From Nemertoderma westbladi (Eukaryota > Xenacoelomorpha > Nemertodermatida > Nemertodermatidae), in assembly GCA_032718475.1 (NCBI GenBank), contig JAUCBJ010005770.1, forward strand, positions 1 through 42,903: a stretch of DNA of 42,903 nucleotides, written 5' to 3'. Below are positions 1-10,057 of this stretch, piece after piece. The notes below the pieces were generated by a model that had not been told where the DNA came from, did not search any database, and saw only the letters and a list, made by a program, of their open reading frames with translations. Each line of letters begins with the position of its first letter. Position 1 is the stretch's first letter. The position numbers and the translations under genes are program-made.

Positions 1-443
1 CAGGAAAACGCCTAACTGATGTTTGTAAAGCTCTTGTATTGGAAGTATTCCCAAAGTTTTATAAATAGGACCAGAAGAAATGACTATTTGTGATACAACA
101 AAGGAGTTTATTTACTTTAATTCTTAGTTTCTTGAGATCAGTCGAGTATGTACAGCCCCAAAGATTATACAGTAGGCATAATAAGTAGGTAAGGGTGAAC
201 TAATGAGTAGTACAGTTGACGGAGAATAAGCGGGAAAATATGAATATGCCTCTTCTTATAAAAAATACCCACACACTTTGGAATTTTACTTATAATAAAA
301 CTGATTTAAAACACCAGGAATTTTACTTCTGTTTGTATAGGAAATTGGTGAATTATTAATAATTATTCTGGGAACGTTAGTGGTGCAATTCTGTTTTTTT
401 CAGATTAAGGTAAAGTGAATTATCAATTAACCAGTTCAATTAA
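1..443. other. No gene seen (left edge)
   Basis: AT-rich DNA with no recognisable coding sequence. On the minus strand it lies downstream of the truncated LINE reverse transcriptase at 444-1625. Reading that frame onward gives only stop-rich sequence, so the reverse transcriptase does not continue here. Confidence 0.5.
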
Positions 444-1625
444 TCAATTAATTTTGATGGATCTTTCTAGATCAAAGAGTAGAACAAGAGTTGTATCATC
501 TGCAAATGACGTAGACAGCAATTTAGTCGAATTTGGTAGGTCATTAATATATAAAAGGAAGAGAGTCGGCGAAAGGACGCCCCCTTGCGACACACCACAT
601 AATAAAGGTTGCAGTGATGATATGAAATTGTCAATTTTTATAAACTGAAAGCGGTCGGAAAGAAAGCTTCCAAATAATTTCAATGGAGTACCATGTATGC
701 CATAAGCTTCGAGTTTACTTAAAAGGGTCTTGTGTTTCAGAGTGTCAAAGGCTTTAGATAAATCTAAATACACTGCACAAGCCGAGGTTTTATTGTCCAG
801 AGCTTTATATTTCAATTAATATAATAAATAATATATCAATAAATATTTTCAAGAATTGTTAATAAAGCATGTGCTGTTGTACGTTTTTCCCTAAAGCCAT
901 TTTGATTATGAGAATATGGATTTTCTGTTTAGAAAGGTATGAAACAAGCTGAGAATTGATAATAGACTCGAAGACTTTTGTTAGTACAGGTAACAAACAG
1001 TGAGATGGGACGATAGTTATTAGGATTTGTGGGGTCTGCTCCTTTGTGCAACGGTATAACTTTAGCAATTTTGAGAGATTTAGGGTATGATCCGGTTGAA
1101 AATGAATTATTGATTAAGCTGTGTAAATATAAGGATAACGGCTTTGCAGCAATGCAATGATTAGGAGTTTGGTAGGAAAGGGGTCGTTAGAAGCAGATGA
1201 TGGATCGAGATGTAGAAGTCTGTATTCAACTTCAACTGGACTGGTTTCAGTGAGAACGAAAGATTTAGGATTTGAATGTTTTATGTATTGTAGAGGAGAA
1301 CAACTGATTTATTAATAAATATTTGGATTTGTTAAAATGACACGAGTATGACTCAAAAACCGAAAAAGTAGGTTGGTGATCCGAAGTACCTATAATAGAA
1401 GAAAATACACCGGAGCTAGAGAATGAACTTGTAATACTGTATTTGTAAATGTATGGTATATAAGTGTTTTGGACCAGGGAGGTTATTCGAGTTGGTTGTT
1501 AGATTATTTGCACGAAACCATTTGAATTGAGAATGTCTATGTACTGTTTGGATATCTTGGAAGGTTTTAGAAGATCAATATTCGTATCTCTGGAAATGAT
1601 AACATCAAACTTTTTATTTAGAGTA
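444..1625 (-). pseudogene. Non-LTR retrotransposon fragment: endonuclease plus reverse transcriptase (Jockey/CR1-like)
   Basis: Minus-strand translation gives pieces of a LINE ORF2 in order. Near 1620-1480 is an APE-type endonuclease stretch with NIDLL. Near 1390 is the endonuclease C-terminal signature TSDHQP. Near 1190-1050 is a D-P-F-PTKLL to I-PLHKGADP segment, then NYRPISLLPV-like residues in a shifted frame. An open piece at 815-444 has AVYLDLSKAFDTLKHKTLL (motif A aspartate), GVSQGGVLSPTLFLLYINDLP (motif B region) and FADDTTL (catalytic DD). The endonuclease-to-polymerase linker is much shorter than usual, so there is an internal deletion. Frameshifts and stops separate the parts, and the protein ends just after FADD. 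This is a dead 5'- and 3'-truncated copy. The clade is inferred from motif style and was not tested by a tree. Confidence 0.85.
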
Positions 1626-2169
1626 GAAAGTTAGTCAAGGTGCTTAAAAAAATCACTTTTCGATTTTTTGGCCAGTACATTGAATTAATGAAAGCATTGA
1701 CTGTGTTTATGGAAGATGTGTCCCTTGACCAATATGACTTGGTACCCATTCTAGTAAAGCTTAACATAAATTTATGGTCTCGAAATAATCACAAAATTAT
1801 GTGATTTTTTTTGGTCCCAAATTTCCAAAAAAAAATCGGGGCTCCAAAATAAAAATCAATGTGATTATAGACAGAAAAAGGCGAAGAAGGTGTTGGATTC
1901 TGATTGAATTTATTAAATTTATTAAATCGGGGCTCCACAATAACAATCATTGTGATTATAGACAGAAAAAGGCTATAAGAAGGGGGTGGATTCTGTTTGA
2001 ATTTATTAAACTCATTACACATGAACCAAAGATCAACCAGCATTAATTAAAGAAAAAATTTTACTGGTAAAGTACCGGTATACCGGTACTCTAGCAAAAA
2101 TCACATTTCTTTATTATCCGATAATAGTCCATTATTTCCTTAAACTCCCCTGGCTTTATTTTATACGAC
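1626..2169. repeat. Spacer with a two-copy ~91-bp tandem duplication (1836-2015)
   Basis: Two diverged copies of a segment starting TCGGGGCTCCA begin at 1836 and 1927. Both continue through GTGATTATAGACAGAAAAAGG and end in GAATTTATTAAA. Open frames on both strands here follow from the duplication and show no domain. The rest of the interval holds nothing I recognise. Confidence 0.7.
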
Positions 2170-2851
2170 TTAAGGGGGGTATCACCCCATGCGACTGCAA
2201 AATTTTAAAATTTTTTGTTCTTCTACATTTGTGGTTTCATAGAAGGGCTTTCATGTGGTGACATCGGTTTTCACCATTGAATAATTTTCCACCACAAAAC
2301 AGAACTTATCAACAACATAATTTATTGATTATATTTCATGACTCTCTGTATAAAACAACCTTTTTCTTAAGTTTAGTTTCAGTTCAGTTTACTGATTTTG
2401 ACATTTATCATCACTAAATTCCCTACTACTGTACTTTTTTATTTTTCACTCAATTTTTATCGAACATATACCAAAATGTTCAGCATCTATAGGGCTACAA
2501 TTGTGAGTATTGATTTTGTAAAATATGCCCATTTGAATTTTCTATGATCCATTATGTAACTGCTTCTCTTTGTCTATCTCCAAATATATGATGCCCGAAA
2601 TACAGCCCGAACATACTAAAGCCCTCATAAAATTTTCGAAAACAATAATTTAGTGCTGAAATTTTCACAGAAGATAGCCTACATATCTAGGTTCATTGGC
2701 CCAAACTCTTGGACCGAGAACTGCAACCCGGTTGGTATTACAGATCCTTTTACAAGATTTTCCATAAAACTTCTCAAAATATTTCCAAATCTTGAAAAAA
2801 ACCGACTTGCACAAAAAGGTAAAAATAGATTTGGGGTGATACCCCCCTTAA
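2170..2851. mobile_element. Non-autonomous TTAA-target DNA transposon (piggyBac-like MITE)
   Basis: The left end at 2174-2188 reads GGGGGGTATCACCCC. The right end at 2833-2847 is its exact reverse complement. The next base inward also matches, which makes 16 bp. Both ends abut TTAA (2170-2173 and 2848-2851), the target duplication used by piggyBac and a few other superfamilies. The 674-bp interior has no convincing protein; the 71-aa frame at 2653-2868 runs through the right end and looks incidental. The element lies in the 3' coding part of the pogo-like transposase pseudogene. Its right flank reads back into that protein (EAEFTFIHFIGKG). Assignment to piggyBac rests only on TTAA and TIR structure. 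Confidence 0.75.
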
Positions 2852-3080
2852 ATACCCTTTTCCAATAAAATGAATAAAAGTAAATTCTGCCTCAGTCACT
2901 CTTTCACCGACATCCATGCCAAAAACCTTATTTAAGCGGCCCAAATACCAGTTCTTGTCGTATGCAAATTCATAATATTTTCCTTTACATTCATCTGGAT
3001 GTTCATTTATAAAGTCATCTATATCCTTTAGTTGAACCATCATATCTTCTTCCTGCCATTCAACATCATGATCCAGGTTT

Positions 3081-3352
3081 CCACCTTGGTGTAGTGGTTG
3101 CATTGAATTCACATCTCCTGTAGGTCGTGGGTTCGATCCTCACATGGGCCAGGGCAGTTTTCGTTTCGGCACGAATGCTTTAAAGGGACCAGCCAGGGCG
3201 CATCTCTGCCTTGCATCCTTAAGTAGTAGCTAAATGAGTACTGGAGTTTCCTCTGGGGAGTAAAGTTCTGGGGGGACCGCACTGGAAATAAGTCGTCAGA
3301 CTTTGTGCATATTCCCTGGCCTAGTGGCCGAAGAAAATTTACTTTTACTTTA
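3081..3352 (+). mobile_element. tRNA-derived SINE
   Basis: The head folds as a tRNA-like RNA polymerase III promoter: an A box (TGGTGTAGTGGTT) from about 3088 and a B box (GGTTCGATCC) at 3130-3139 with normal spacing. A tRNA-unrelated body of about 200 bp follows and ends in CCTAGTGGCCGAAGAAAATTT and a short TTTAC-type simple repeat. It is inserted in the C-terminal coding part of the pogo-like pseudogene: reading frame on both sides belongs to that protein. I did not find a clear target duplication. The partner LINE that would mobilise it cannot be deduced here. Confidence 0.75.
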
Positions 3353-3360
3353 CTTTTTGA

Positions 3361-3658
3361 TCATCTGCAACTGCGAGATCATCAGCAACATCCTCTGAAC
3401 TGTCCCCATCCTTTTCCATGCAATCATCGCTGCTTGATTCACTACTAGTCGTATCTGTATCTACTGTCTGAGCGTGCTTCCTCCGTTTTAATATCTTCTT
3501 ACTTTTTGATCATCTGCAACTGCGAAATCATCAGCAACATCCTCTGAACTGTCCCCATCTTTTTCCATGCAATCATCGCTGCTTGATTCACTACTAGTCG
3601 TATCTGTATCTACTGTCTGAGCGTGCTTCCTCTGTTTTAATATCTTCTTATTTGACAC
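3361..3658. repeat. 149-bp tandem duplication, two copies
   Basis: The segment beginning TCATCTGCAACTGCGA starts at 3361 and again at 3510 and differs at only a few positions. On the minus strand it encodes the Ser/Asp/Glu-rich stretch of the pogo-like protein (TTSSESSSDD). The 149-bp length is not a multiple of three, so the duplication itself shifts the frame. High identity implies it is younger than most of the damage in the gene. Confidence 0.85.
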
Positions 3659-4450
3659 CGTTTCCTTATCCTGTGACAATGTCTAAGATGTACCTGTACC
3701 CTGCTGTCTGTGAAATACTAGCAGTTGTCTTAGAACATCCCAACAACGCTGTATTAATTGAAATCTTACGTCGTAGAACTGACTCTTTTCGCTTTCTTGT
3801 GCGTTCCTCACGTAGCTTTGCTGCCTCTAGATGTACTTCTGTTGACATTACAGTTGCTTTACCACACCCAACACCAGCTTGATGCTTCTTTGGCTTTGAA
3901 GCCCCAAGTTGTTGATCCAAAACCGTCTGGACCAATTAACCCTGCCTGGAAAGACGTTCTTCAGGTGACAATAAATCAATTGCAGGTGATGATCTACCTG
4001 ATGATGGTGCTGGAGATCCACTCCTTAACGAATTCCCCACGATTCCCTAACGAATTCCTTAATATGGAAGGATTTTTCTGCCAAATAGGAATATATTGTA
4101 AGGAACAAATTGCAGAGTAACCAGGTCCTGGATTCGGCGTAGTTGGAACTGGTTCGAAACATGGAACAGGAGGAAATTCTGAACAAATAATGCCTCGACA
4201 AACATTCAGTGATCGATGAGGAGTAGATGCCTTAGGTGTTGCTGCATCACCATCTTTAGATTGAACCCCCTGTCGTTCAGGATCACAAATACCACATCTG
4301 GCTATTGCAGCATCTTCCTCTTCTGTAATCTCTGGTTTTCCTCTATCAACCCAATCATCGTAAAGGACACTGAGTCTTGGATTAAATCGTGTCATTGGAT
4401 ATTTAGATCGATCCATAGGCTAAATCCCACTAAGCCTCCATCCAGCTTCA

Positions 4451-4541
4451 ATGTGTGTAGGTTACAGTAAATAATCTGTACGAGCCAATTTGTTAATTGC
4501 TAATTTGCTCGTACAGATTATTTACTGTAACCTACACACAT
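4451..4541. repeat. Perfect 35-bp inverted repeat with 21-nt loop
   Basis: The arm 4451-4485 (starts ATGTGTGTAGGTTACAG) is the exact reverse complement of 4507-4541. The loop (4486-4506) is AT-rich. It lies at the point where the pogo-like transposase coding sequence breaks off, next to the unassigned 4542-5780 block. There are no mismatches although the surrounding gene is badly decayed, so the foldback is recent or maintained by conversion. Confidence 0.95.
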
Positions 4542-5789
4542 GATCTGGTGGCGTTACAATTATTTTCAATTTCAATGATTAATTATAATATCACAAATAC
4601 TCGAGTTTCGCCACCACCACACATAACTTTAATGTGTATCATGTTATACTGTAAGTACTATTGTATCCATCTAATGTAAATATAACTCACCCCAATGCAC
4701 TAAATGACATTATTATTTACTATGTGGTACACGTGTGACCTGTCGGCTTATAACTTTTCCTTTATTTCCAATTATTACATAATAATCACACAAACTTGCC
4801 GCCATCCTAGTGTACCTGTAAATATTCAATGTTTTTAAAATTATTAATACTTCGCAACATATCGTCATATCGTGCATCAATCATTTTTTATTCAAGTTCA
4901 ATGGTTCAATTTATCACATAACCAACACCTAAACTTTGGATTTTATCGATTGTATAGTTGAATACAAAAAATATATTTATAACTTACTACAACGCACCCT
5001 ATTATAACTACTGGTACAGTACATTCGTCTTAATTATAATTAAACCTATTCATATTGTCCTAACGTAACTTTAGCTATATTTGGGTGCAACTACGTATTT
5101 TTAGTTCTTTTTTCTTTTTTTTTTTTTCAATTGTCCAATTTACAATATAACTAACACCTAAACTTTGGATTTTATCGATACAACTAATATATTTAGTTTG
5201 TGTGGTGTTATATTGAACTAATAGTACCGTTAATTAATGGTAATTCAAGGGTTATATGCACTTATCCAAGTACGCATTGTACTTTTTTACAACATCTTTA
5301 TAACCTAATGACAACTTTCAATCGGTGTGTTAATTGTATAGTTTAATACAAAACATGTCACCTACACATAGCCATACGGCCAGACACTATTGGTTACCGG
5401 TACACGATCTCACTTGTTCTGACAGGTGGTGTAGCAGCCTACTGCTACACCCAGTACAACTATCTGCCTGTAGCAGAACTAACCATACACTTAAAACAGT
5501 ACATCAGTATACTGCTATTATTATAAGTAAAAGACATCCCTATATATTATGTTATTGACATTTTTATAGTCATAAAATGTATATTTACCAGTTTAGTCTG
5601 ATATAACCGTTTATTACCGTAATATTTTAGACCTGATATACCGGTACACTTAGGCCATAATCTTTGGTATGATTTGTTGATTTGGTTACCATATATTGTT
5701 TATTGAAGAGTCCGAAGTAGGCCGGAAGGCCAAAACGTTACTCCACTAACACCGAGTGTTTTCATTGTCAGCGATAGACCCTCTTGCCC
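4542..5789. other. Unassigned DNA interrupting the pogo-like gene; degenerate PLE/hammerhead-like motif at 5703-5737
   Basis: No protein is recognisable. The block separates two parts of one transposase protein (resuming at about 4450 and ending at about 5810), so it is an insertion or a former intron. A phrase beginning TAAACTTTGGATTTTATCGAT occurs near 4930 and again near 5158, suggesting an old internal duplication of about 228 bp. At 5703-5737 a TGAAGAG ... GGCCGGAAGGCC ... AAAACG arrangement resembles the degenerate hammerhead signature at Penelope-like element ends. The match is weak. Confidence 0.4.
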
Positions 5790-6897
5790 CTATATCCACA
5801 AACCACTTAATAAGAAAGCATCAGGAAAGACATCACTCAAAAACTGAAGGAGTTCTTCACGCTTCAAAGGATCTTTACGCAGTGTCTCTCTGAACTCCTT
5901 TTGAAGATACTTGTTCCATAATTTCTTAAAAATACCAAATGGACACATATCCAGGGGTTGAAGCCTCTCCATACAGTTTGGTGGAAGCTTAATGATTGAA
6001 GTGGAATTTTGAATTGCCATTTCTATGATTCTACTCCCACAATGTTGGGAAGCTCATTCATAAACAACAAGAAGCGGTCTTTTTACAACAACCTCCAGAA
6101 GGTCTTTGAACCATTCCTGGAAAATCTCAGCTGTCATCCAGCCATTAGGGCTGACCTTCACCTTCATGCCATGAAGATCATGAAGTCATGTCCATGAAGA
6201 CAGCCATCTAGAATACGAGATGGTGGCGAATTTGTACCCTTAAATATGAACAATGGAGGTAATGATGAGCCATCTGCTCTACAAACAGCAAGAAAGGTAA
6301 TGTTTGCATAGCCACCAGCAACACGAGCATCATTGAAGCACTCATCAATTGGTCCCAAAACCTTTCTTCTATTGGAATCATGATGAGTTTTACTTTCATC
6401 ACAATTAATAATGAGATGAGCTCGATTTTCGATTGGTAATTTCTCTACTTCTTCAAATGCCAAGTCATAGAAGTGGTTTATGGCGAATAAACTCCTTGCA
6501 GAATTTCTTCGATGGATAAACACCTTCACTAGACCACAAACCAAGTTCGTGAACCTCACTGTAGTCCTTGAATAGTTTTGGAAGATCCCCAGTGGCTAAA
6601 CCGAAATTAGCATGAGCAGAAGCAATAATAATATCAGCAATTGCTTGCTCATCTGCTTCAGACAACACTTTCTTCCTGCCTTGGTACTTGGGGGTTTGAT
6701 TTCACCACGATCAACTTGAATAGCTTGCTGTAACTTAGAATACGACATATTATACTTCTTAGCTAATTCACAAATTCCTTGTGTCTTCTTACAACTCTCA
6801 GAACCATCATCAGTATTCTGCAGGTGGGATTCCTTATGCTCGTTTACTGCTACTCTAACTGATTCACAGTTTTTCACAGTCTAACAGTTTTTCTTTC

Positions 6898-7935
6898 TTG
6901 TTATACCAAGATTTAGAGTACATAATTCTAATTAATCGGAAACTTAAGGTCCGATTATTTAGAGCAACAGTAGTTCCAGTACTGGGGAGTCTATGCTGGG
7001 CTCTAACTGCTGAGGACACCAAATCTCTGGATGGCACATTCACAAGAATGCTACGCCGGGTTCATTGTGTCAAGTACAATGCACACATCTCCAACCAGAC
7101 ACTATATAACATTGGAGGTGTCTCATTGGTTCCCCCAAGCTTGACACAAGAACAAAATCGCCTCCACTTTGCAGGACATTGCTTTATCCGTGAGGACCAG
7201 CTTTCTTTGAGATTCTTTCCAGTTAACTTTGAAAGTCCTCAGCAAGTCTCTGATCGGATGAGCATAAGCTCAAAAGATGGTATGCTTGAGCATGTGGATG
7301 ACTTCTGTTACCTGGGATCATGGATCTGGAAGTCAGGTGAGGACCTTCGAATACGTAAGGGAAAGGCATGGGCAGCCTTGAATAGGCTTTCCAGGATTTG
7401 GAAGTCACCGAGAATTAATCGGAAACTTAAGGTCCGATTATTTAGAGCAGCAGTAGTTCCAGTACTCCTCTATGGGAGTCCATGCTGGGCTCTAACTGCT
7501 GAGGACACCAAATCTCTGGATGGCACATTCACAAGAATGCTACGCCGGGTTCATTGTGTCAAGTACAATGCACACATCTCCAACCAAACACTATATAACA
7601 TTAGAGGTGTCTCATTGGTTCCCCCAAGCTTGACACTAGAACAAAATCGCCTCCGCTTTGCAGGACATTGCTTTCGCCGTGAGGACCAGCCAGTGCATAA
7701 TCTTGTACTTTGGCAGCCTCATGGAGTGAATAAGCATGGTGGACAGCCCATGACTTTCTTGAGACGCATCTTAAAGGACACTGGCCTTGAAGATGCGTAT
7801 GATCTAGCAAATGTCATGGGTGTTAGGGAGTTGTGGCAGCGCAATTTTGTCGACAAGCCAGTACAGCATGCTTAAAAAGGCAGCTGCAATGCAGCATGCC
7901 GATCCTAGTAGAAGTAGTAGTAGTATTCTTCTATT
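6898..7935 (+). mobile_element. RTE-like LINE 3' end, copy 1, with internal tandem duplication
   Basis: A 325-codon open frame (6898-7875) encodes the part C-terminal to the reverse transcriptase. The block INRKLKVRLFRA ... WALTAEDTKSLDGTFTRMLRR ... LEQNRL-FAGHCF appears twice, at about 6930-7200 and 7418-7690. Upstream of the second copy is the segment SDRMSISSKDGMLEHVDDFCYLGSW, also seen in the other two copies. The C-terminus (LRRILKDTGLEDAYDLANVMG) precedes a stop at 7873. The short 3' UTR ends CATGCCGATCCTAGTAG plus an AGT-type simple repeat (7905-7935), a 3' tail shared by all copies. No RT catalytic core is present, so this is a 5'-truncated, rearranged copy. The clade is inferred from the RT in the 38098-39355 copy. 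Confidence 0.85.
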
Positions 7936-8102
7936 CTGATCCATTACTAAGATGTAGATTCGCTCATAACAACAACCAGTATTATAGGGCCTACACCAAT
8001 ATAATGCCAGTGCCGGTACTACAGGGTAAGTACAGATTAGGATATACATTATAGATCCATCAGCAACCTTCGTAACCTAGAACAGTAGCCCTCCCTGCTT
8101 GT
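7936..8102. other. Spacer, nothing recognised
   Basis: Short low-information sequence between the LINE tail and the 66-bp minisatellite. Nothing recognised. Confidence 0.4.
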
Positions 8103-8311
8103 ACTGGTACTGACAGACTTTGTACTGGTACTGTCAGACTGTAAATTAAAACCAGTACTGTACACTGCATTTGAGTACACTTTATTTGTACTGACTGGTA
8201 CTGTCAGACTGTACATTAAAACCAGTACCGTACACTGCATTTGAGTACACTGCATTTGTACTGGTACTGTCAGACTGTACATTAAAACCAGTACAGTACG
8301 GTACTGCATTT
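8103..8311. repeat. Minisatellite, ~66-bp unit, about 3 copies
   Basis: Units contain TACTGGTACTGTCAGACTGTA, then AAAACCAGTAC, then TGCATTTGAGTACACT. Full units start near 8124, 8191 and 8257, with a partial one before. Within each unit CTGGTAC and its complement GTACCAG recur, so units can fold on themselves. The minus-strand frame of 86 codons here is repeat-driven and not a gene. Confidence 0.85.
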
Positions 8312-8618
8312 GGGTGGAGGTTAGATAGAAGTCAGATTAGAGACCCTTTTAGCCAGTACATCAGTAACGTCAACCCACACTACTTTCTTGCACTTTTTAC
8401 CCTTCTACAGTAGGTTTAAAAATCAATTGAATTTACTACCATGTTTAACAATGATTTTTTTTTTGTAAATTGTGAAAATTTACGGAACCAAAAAAAATTA
8501 ATCAATTAACATAACATGACAATACAATACAATGTGACTGAAATAATTCATGGGATGAGCTGCATGTTTAATAGAGCAAAGAAGATAAAAAGATGAAGTT
8601 TGTAGACAAACTTCGAGT
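8312..8618. other. Spacer downstream of the LINE ORF1
   Basis: No coding sequence found. On the minus strand this follows the ORF1 stop, where an ORF2 start would be expected, but no endonuclease motif is visible. The ORF1 therefore stands alone. Confidence 0.4.
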
Positions 8619-9565
8619 TTAGCTGTTGATTGGGAGGTCCATATCGGAACCACCAAGCAACTCGTACGGATTTTTTCCGGAATGTGAATGATCTCCTGTA
8701 TCTCTTAGTGAGTAGCTTCGACCGCTTGTCTTGTTGGTGTTTCGATTGGAAGCAGAAGCTGCCGATGATCGGATGTGCTCTTCCAGGGAAGCGATATCAT
8801 CGTCATTGTTGATGATGATTGGTGACAATTTATCAGTGAGGCGAACATAGATCGAACTGTTACGTGAATACGCTGCATAGATAGATTTCTTGCTTTTGAT
8901 TGCATTAACTTTTCGAAGAAGCATTGAACACCATGGAGTGAGGTGTTACGAAAGATAGATCCCCTCAGGAAGTTTATTCTTATTCGAGAGGAGAGTAACC
9001 CTTTGAGAATGACCCAAGAACTGTACATTAACGGGTCTAATACGTTTAGGTTGATTGTTGGTTGACCTACTGGAACCACAAGCATTCACTGAGCCTAGGT
9101 GATGAATGACATCGATGTTATTAGAACGATGTTATTAGAAGAAACACCCAATGAATTAATTATTTTCTCCACTGACGCCTTATCCTCGACATATTTCGAA
9201 GACTCCTCAATTCCGTGAATGAGAATGTTGTTTCTCATCATATACTGAACTGATTCATTGCACTTGAATTTAACTGTTGCGATTTCTGCTTTGAGGCTTC
9301 CTACTTCCTCTCTAAGAGCCTCGTTTTCAAACTGTAGCGATTTTACAATTTCCGGAATGTCAGCTAGAGGCTCATGCTGCCTTTTTATATCCATAAGTTC
9401 GGATTGAATGATTGTAACAGTAGTGCCTAATGAACTTATCATACTTGTTAATTTATCGAGTTTATCAGTTGGTAGTATCGATGACATTGACGAGGAGTTG
9501 TCCTTGTCGCCAGATAGAGATTTGGCTGGGGGAGGTATCCTGCACTGCACCCGCAGTAGACCCAA
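8619..9565 (-). pseudogene. LINE ORF1 protein (coiled coil plus RRM-like and C-terminal domains), frameshifted
   Basis: The minus-strand frame 9565-9095 starts with a Ser-rich leader, then a heptad-like coiled coil (LADIPEIVKSLQFENEALREE), then NNILIHGIEES, typical of the RRM-like domain of L1-type ORF1 proteins. After one or more frame changes near 9100-8930 it continues as IRPVNVQFLGHS-type sequence, and at 8924-8619 as a C-terminal domain ending DLPINS and a stop. Known ORF1 proteins of this layout bind LINE RNA as trimers. Three overlapping frames must be combined to read the protein, so it is inactive. It may belong to the same family as the LINE at 444-1625, but nothing in the window links them. 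Confidence 0.7.
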
Positions 9566-10057
9566 CTAAAATGTCAGGTGTCAGGTAGGTTAATTTTACG
9601 AATGAAAAAAAAGGACACCCGCAGATTTGCAGCTATAATTTCAGAGTTCTGTTAGACCGTGATTGTCATAAAGGCTAATTATAGAAATATCATCAGTCTG
9701 GCAGTCAGGCAAAAACACTAACTAACAACACAATACGTACCTACAGCAGTAGGCAGAATTGCTCTCTGTACCGGTACTATAGTACTATATAAATAATACT
9801 AACCCCCTGATTACAACATTGCCCCATTTGCAAAGGCTGGCAAGCCCCCCATTTCCGTCACGCTTTAATGCATGAACATCTCATACATCTTCCAAATAGA
9901 TAACTATATATTTATATTACTATATATATTATTTATATACTATGAGTAATATAATGTAATTAATACCATGTTTAACATAATAGACACCTACAATATATAA
10001 TATTATGTTAAATTCATTGTTTATGCCAATTATTCATCAACAAAGCCTCTAAGGGGC
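9566..10057. other. Spacer, nothing recognised
   Basis: AT-rich interval with an ATAT-rich run near 9900-10010. No gene seen. Confidence 0.4.

Larger units (their letters stand above)
2852..6877 (-). pseudogene. pogo/Tigger/jerky-type DDE transposase, multiply interrupted
   Basis: Read right to left. At 6877-6690 is an N-terminal helix-turn-helix (GICELAKKYNMSYSKLQQAI), then frameshifted CENP-B-like sequence (LSEADEQAIADIIIASA). At 6559-6164 is the first catalytic region, IINCDESKTHH then VAGGYANITFLAVCRADG. At 6160-6040 is EWFKDLLEVVVKRPLLVVYE followed by a stop; the usual second DGH catalytic site is damaged there. At 6020-5790 is LPPNCMERLQPLDMCPFG, the third catalytic aspartate region. 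The protein resumes near 4450 with a GW-SGI-P motif and RFNPRLSVLYDDW, then an acidic/basic tail, and a C-terminal stretch KYYEFAYDKNWYLGRLNKVF near 2960. In the family such genes cut and paste their own element; this copy is dead. It is broken by a SINE, a MITE, a 149-bp duplication and roughly 1.2 kb of foreign or intronic DNA. Confidence 0.85.
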
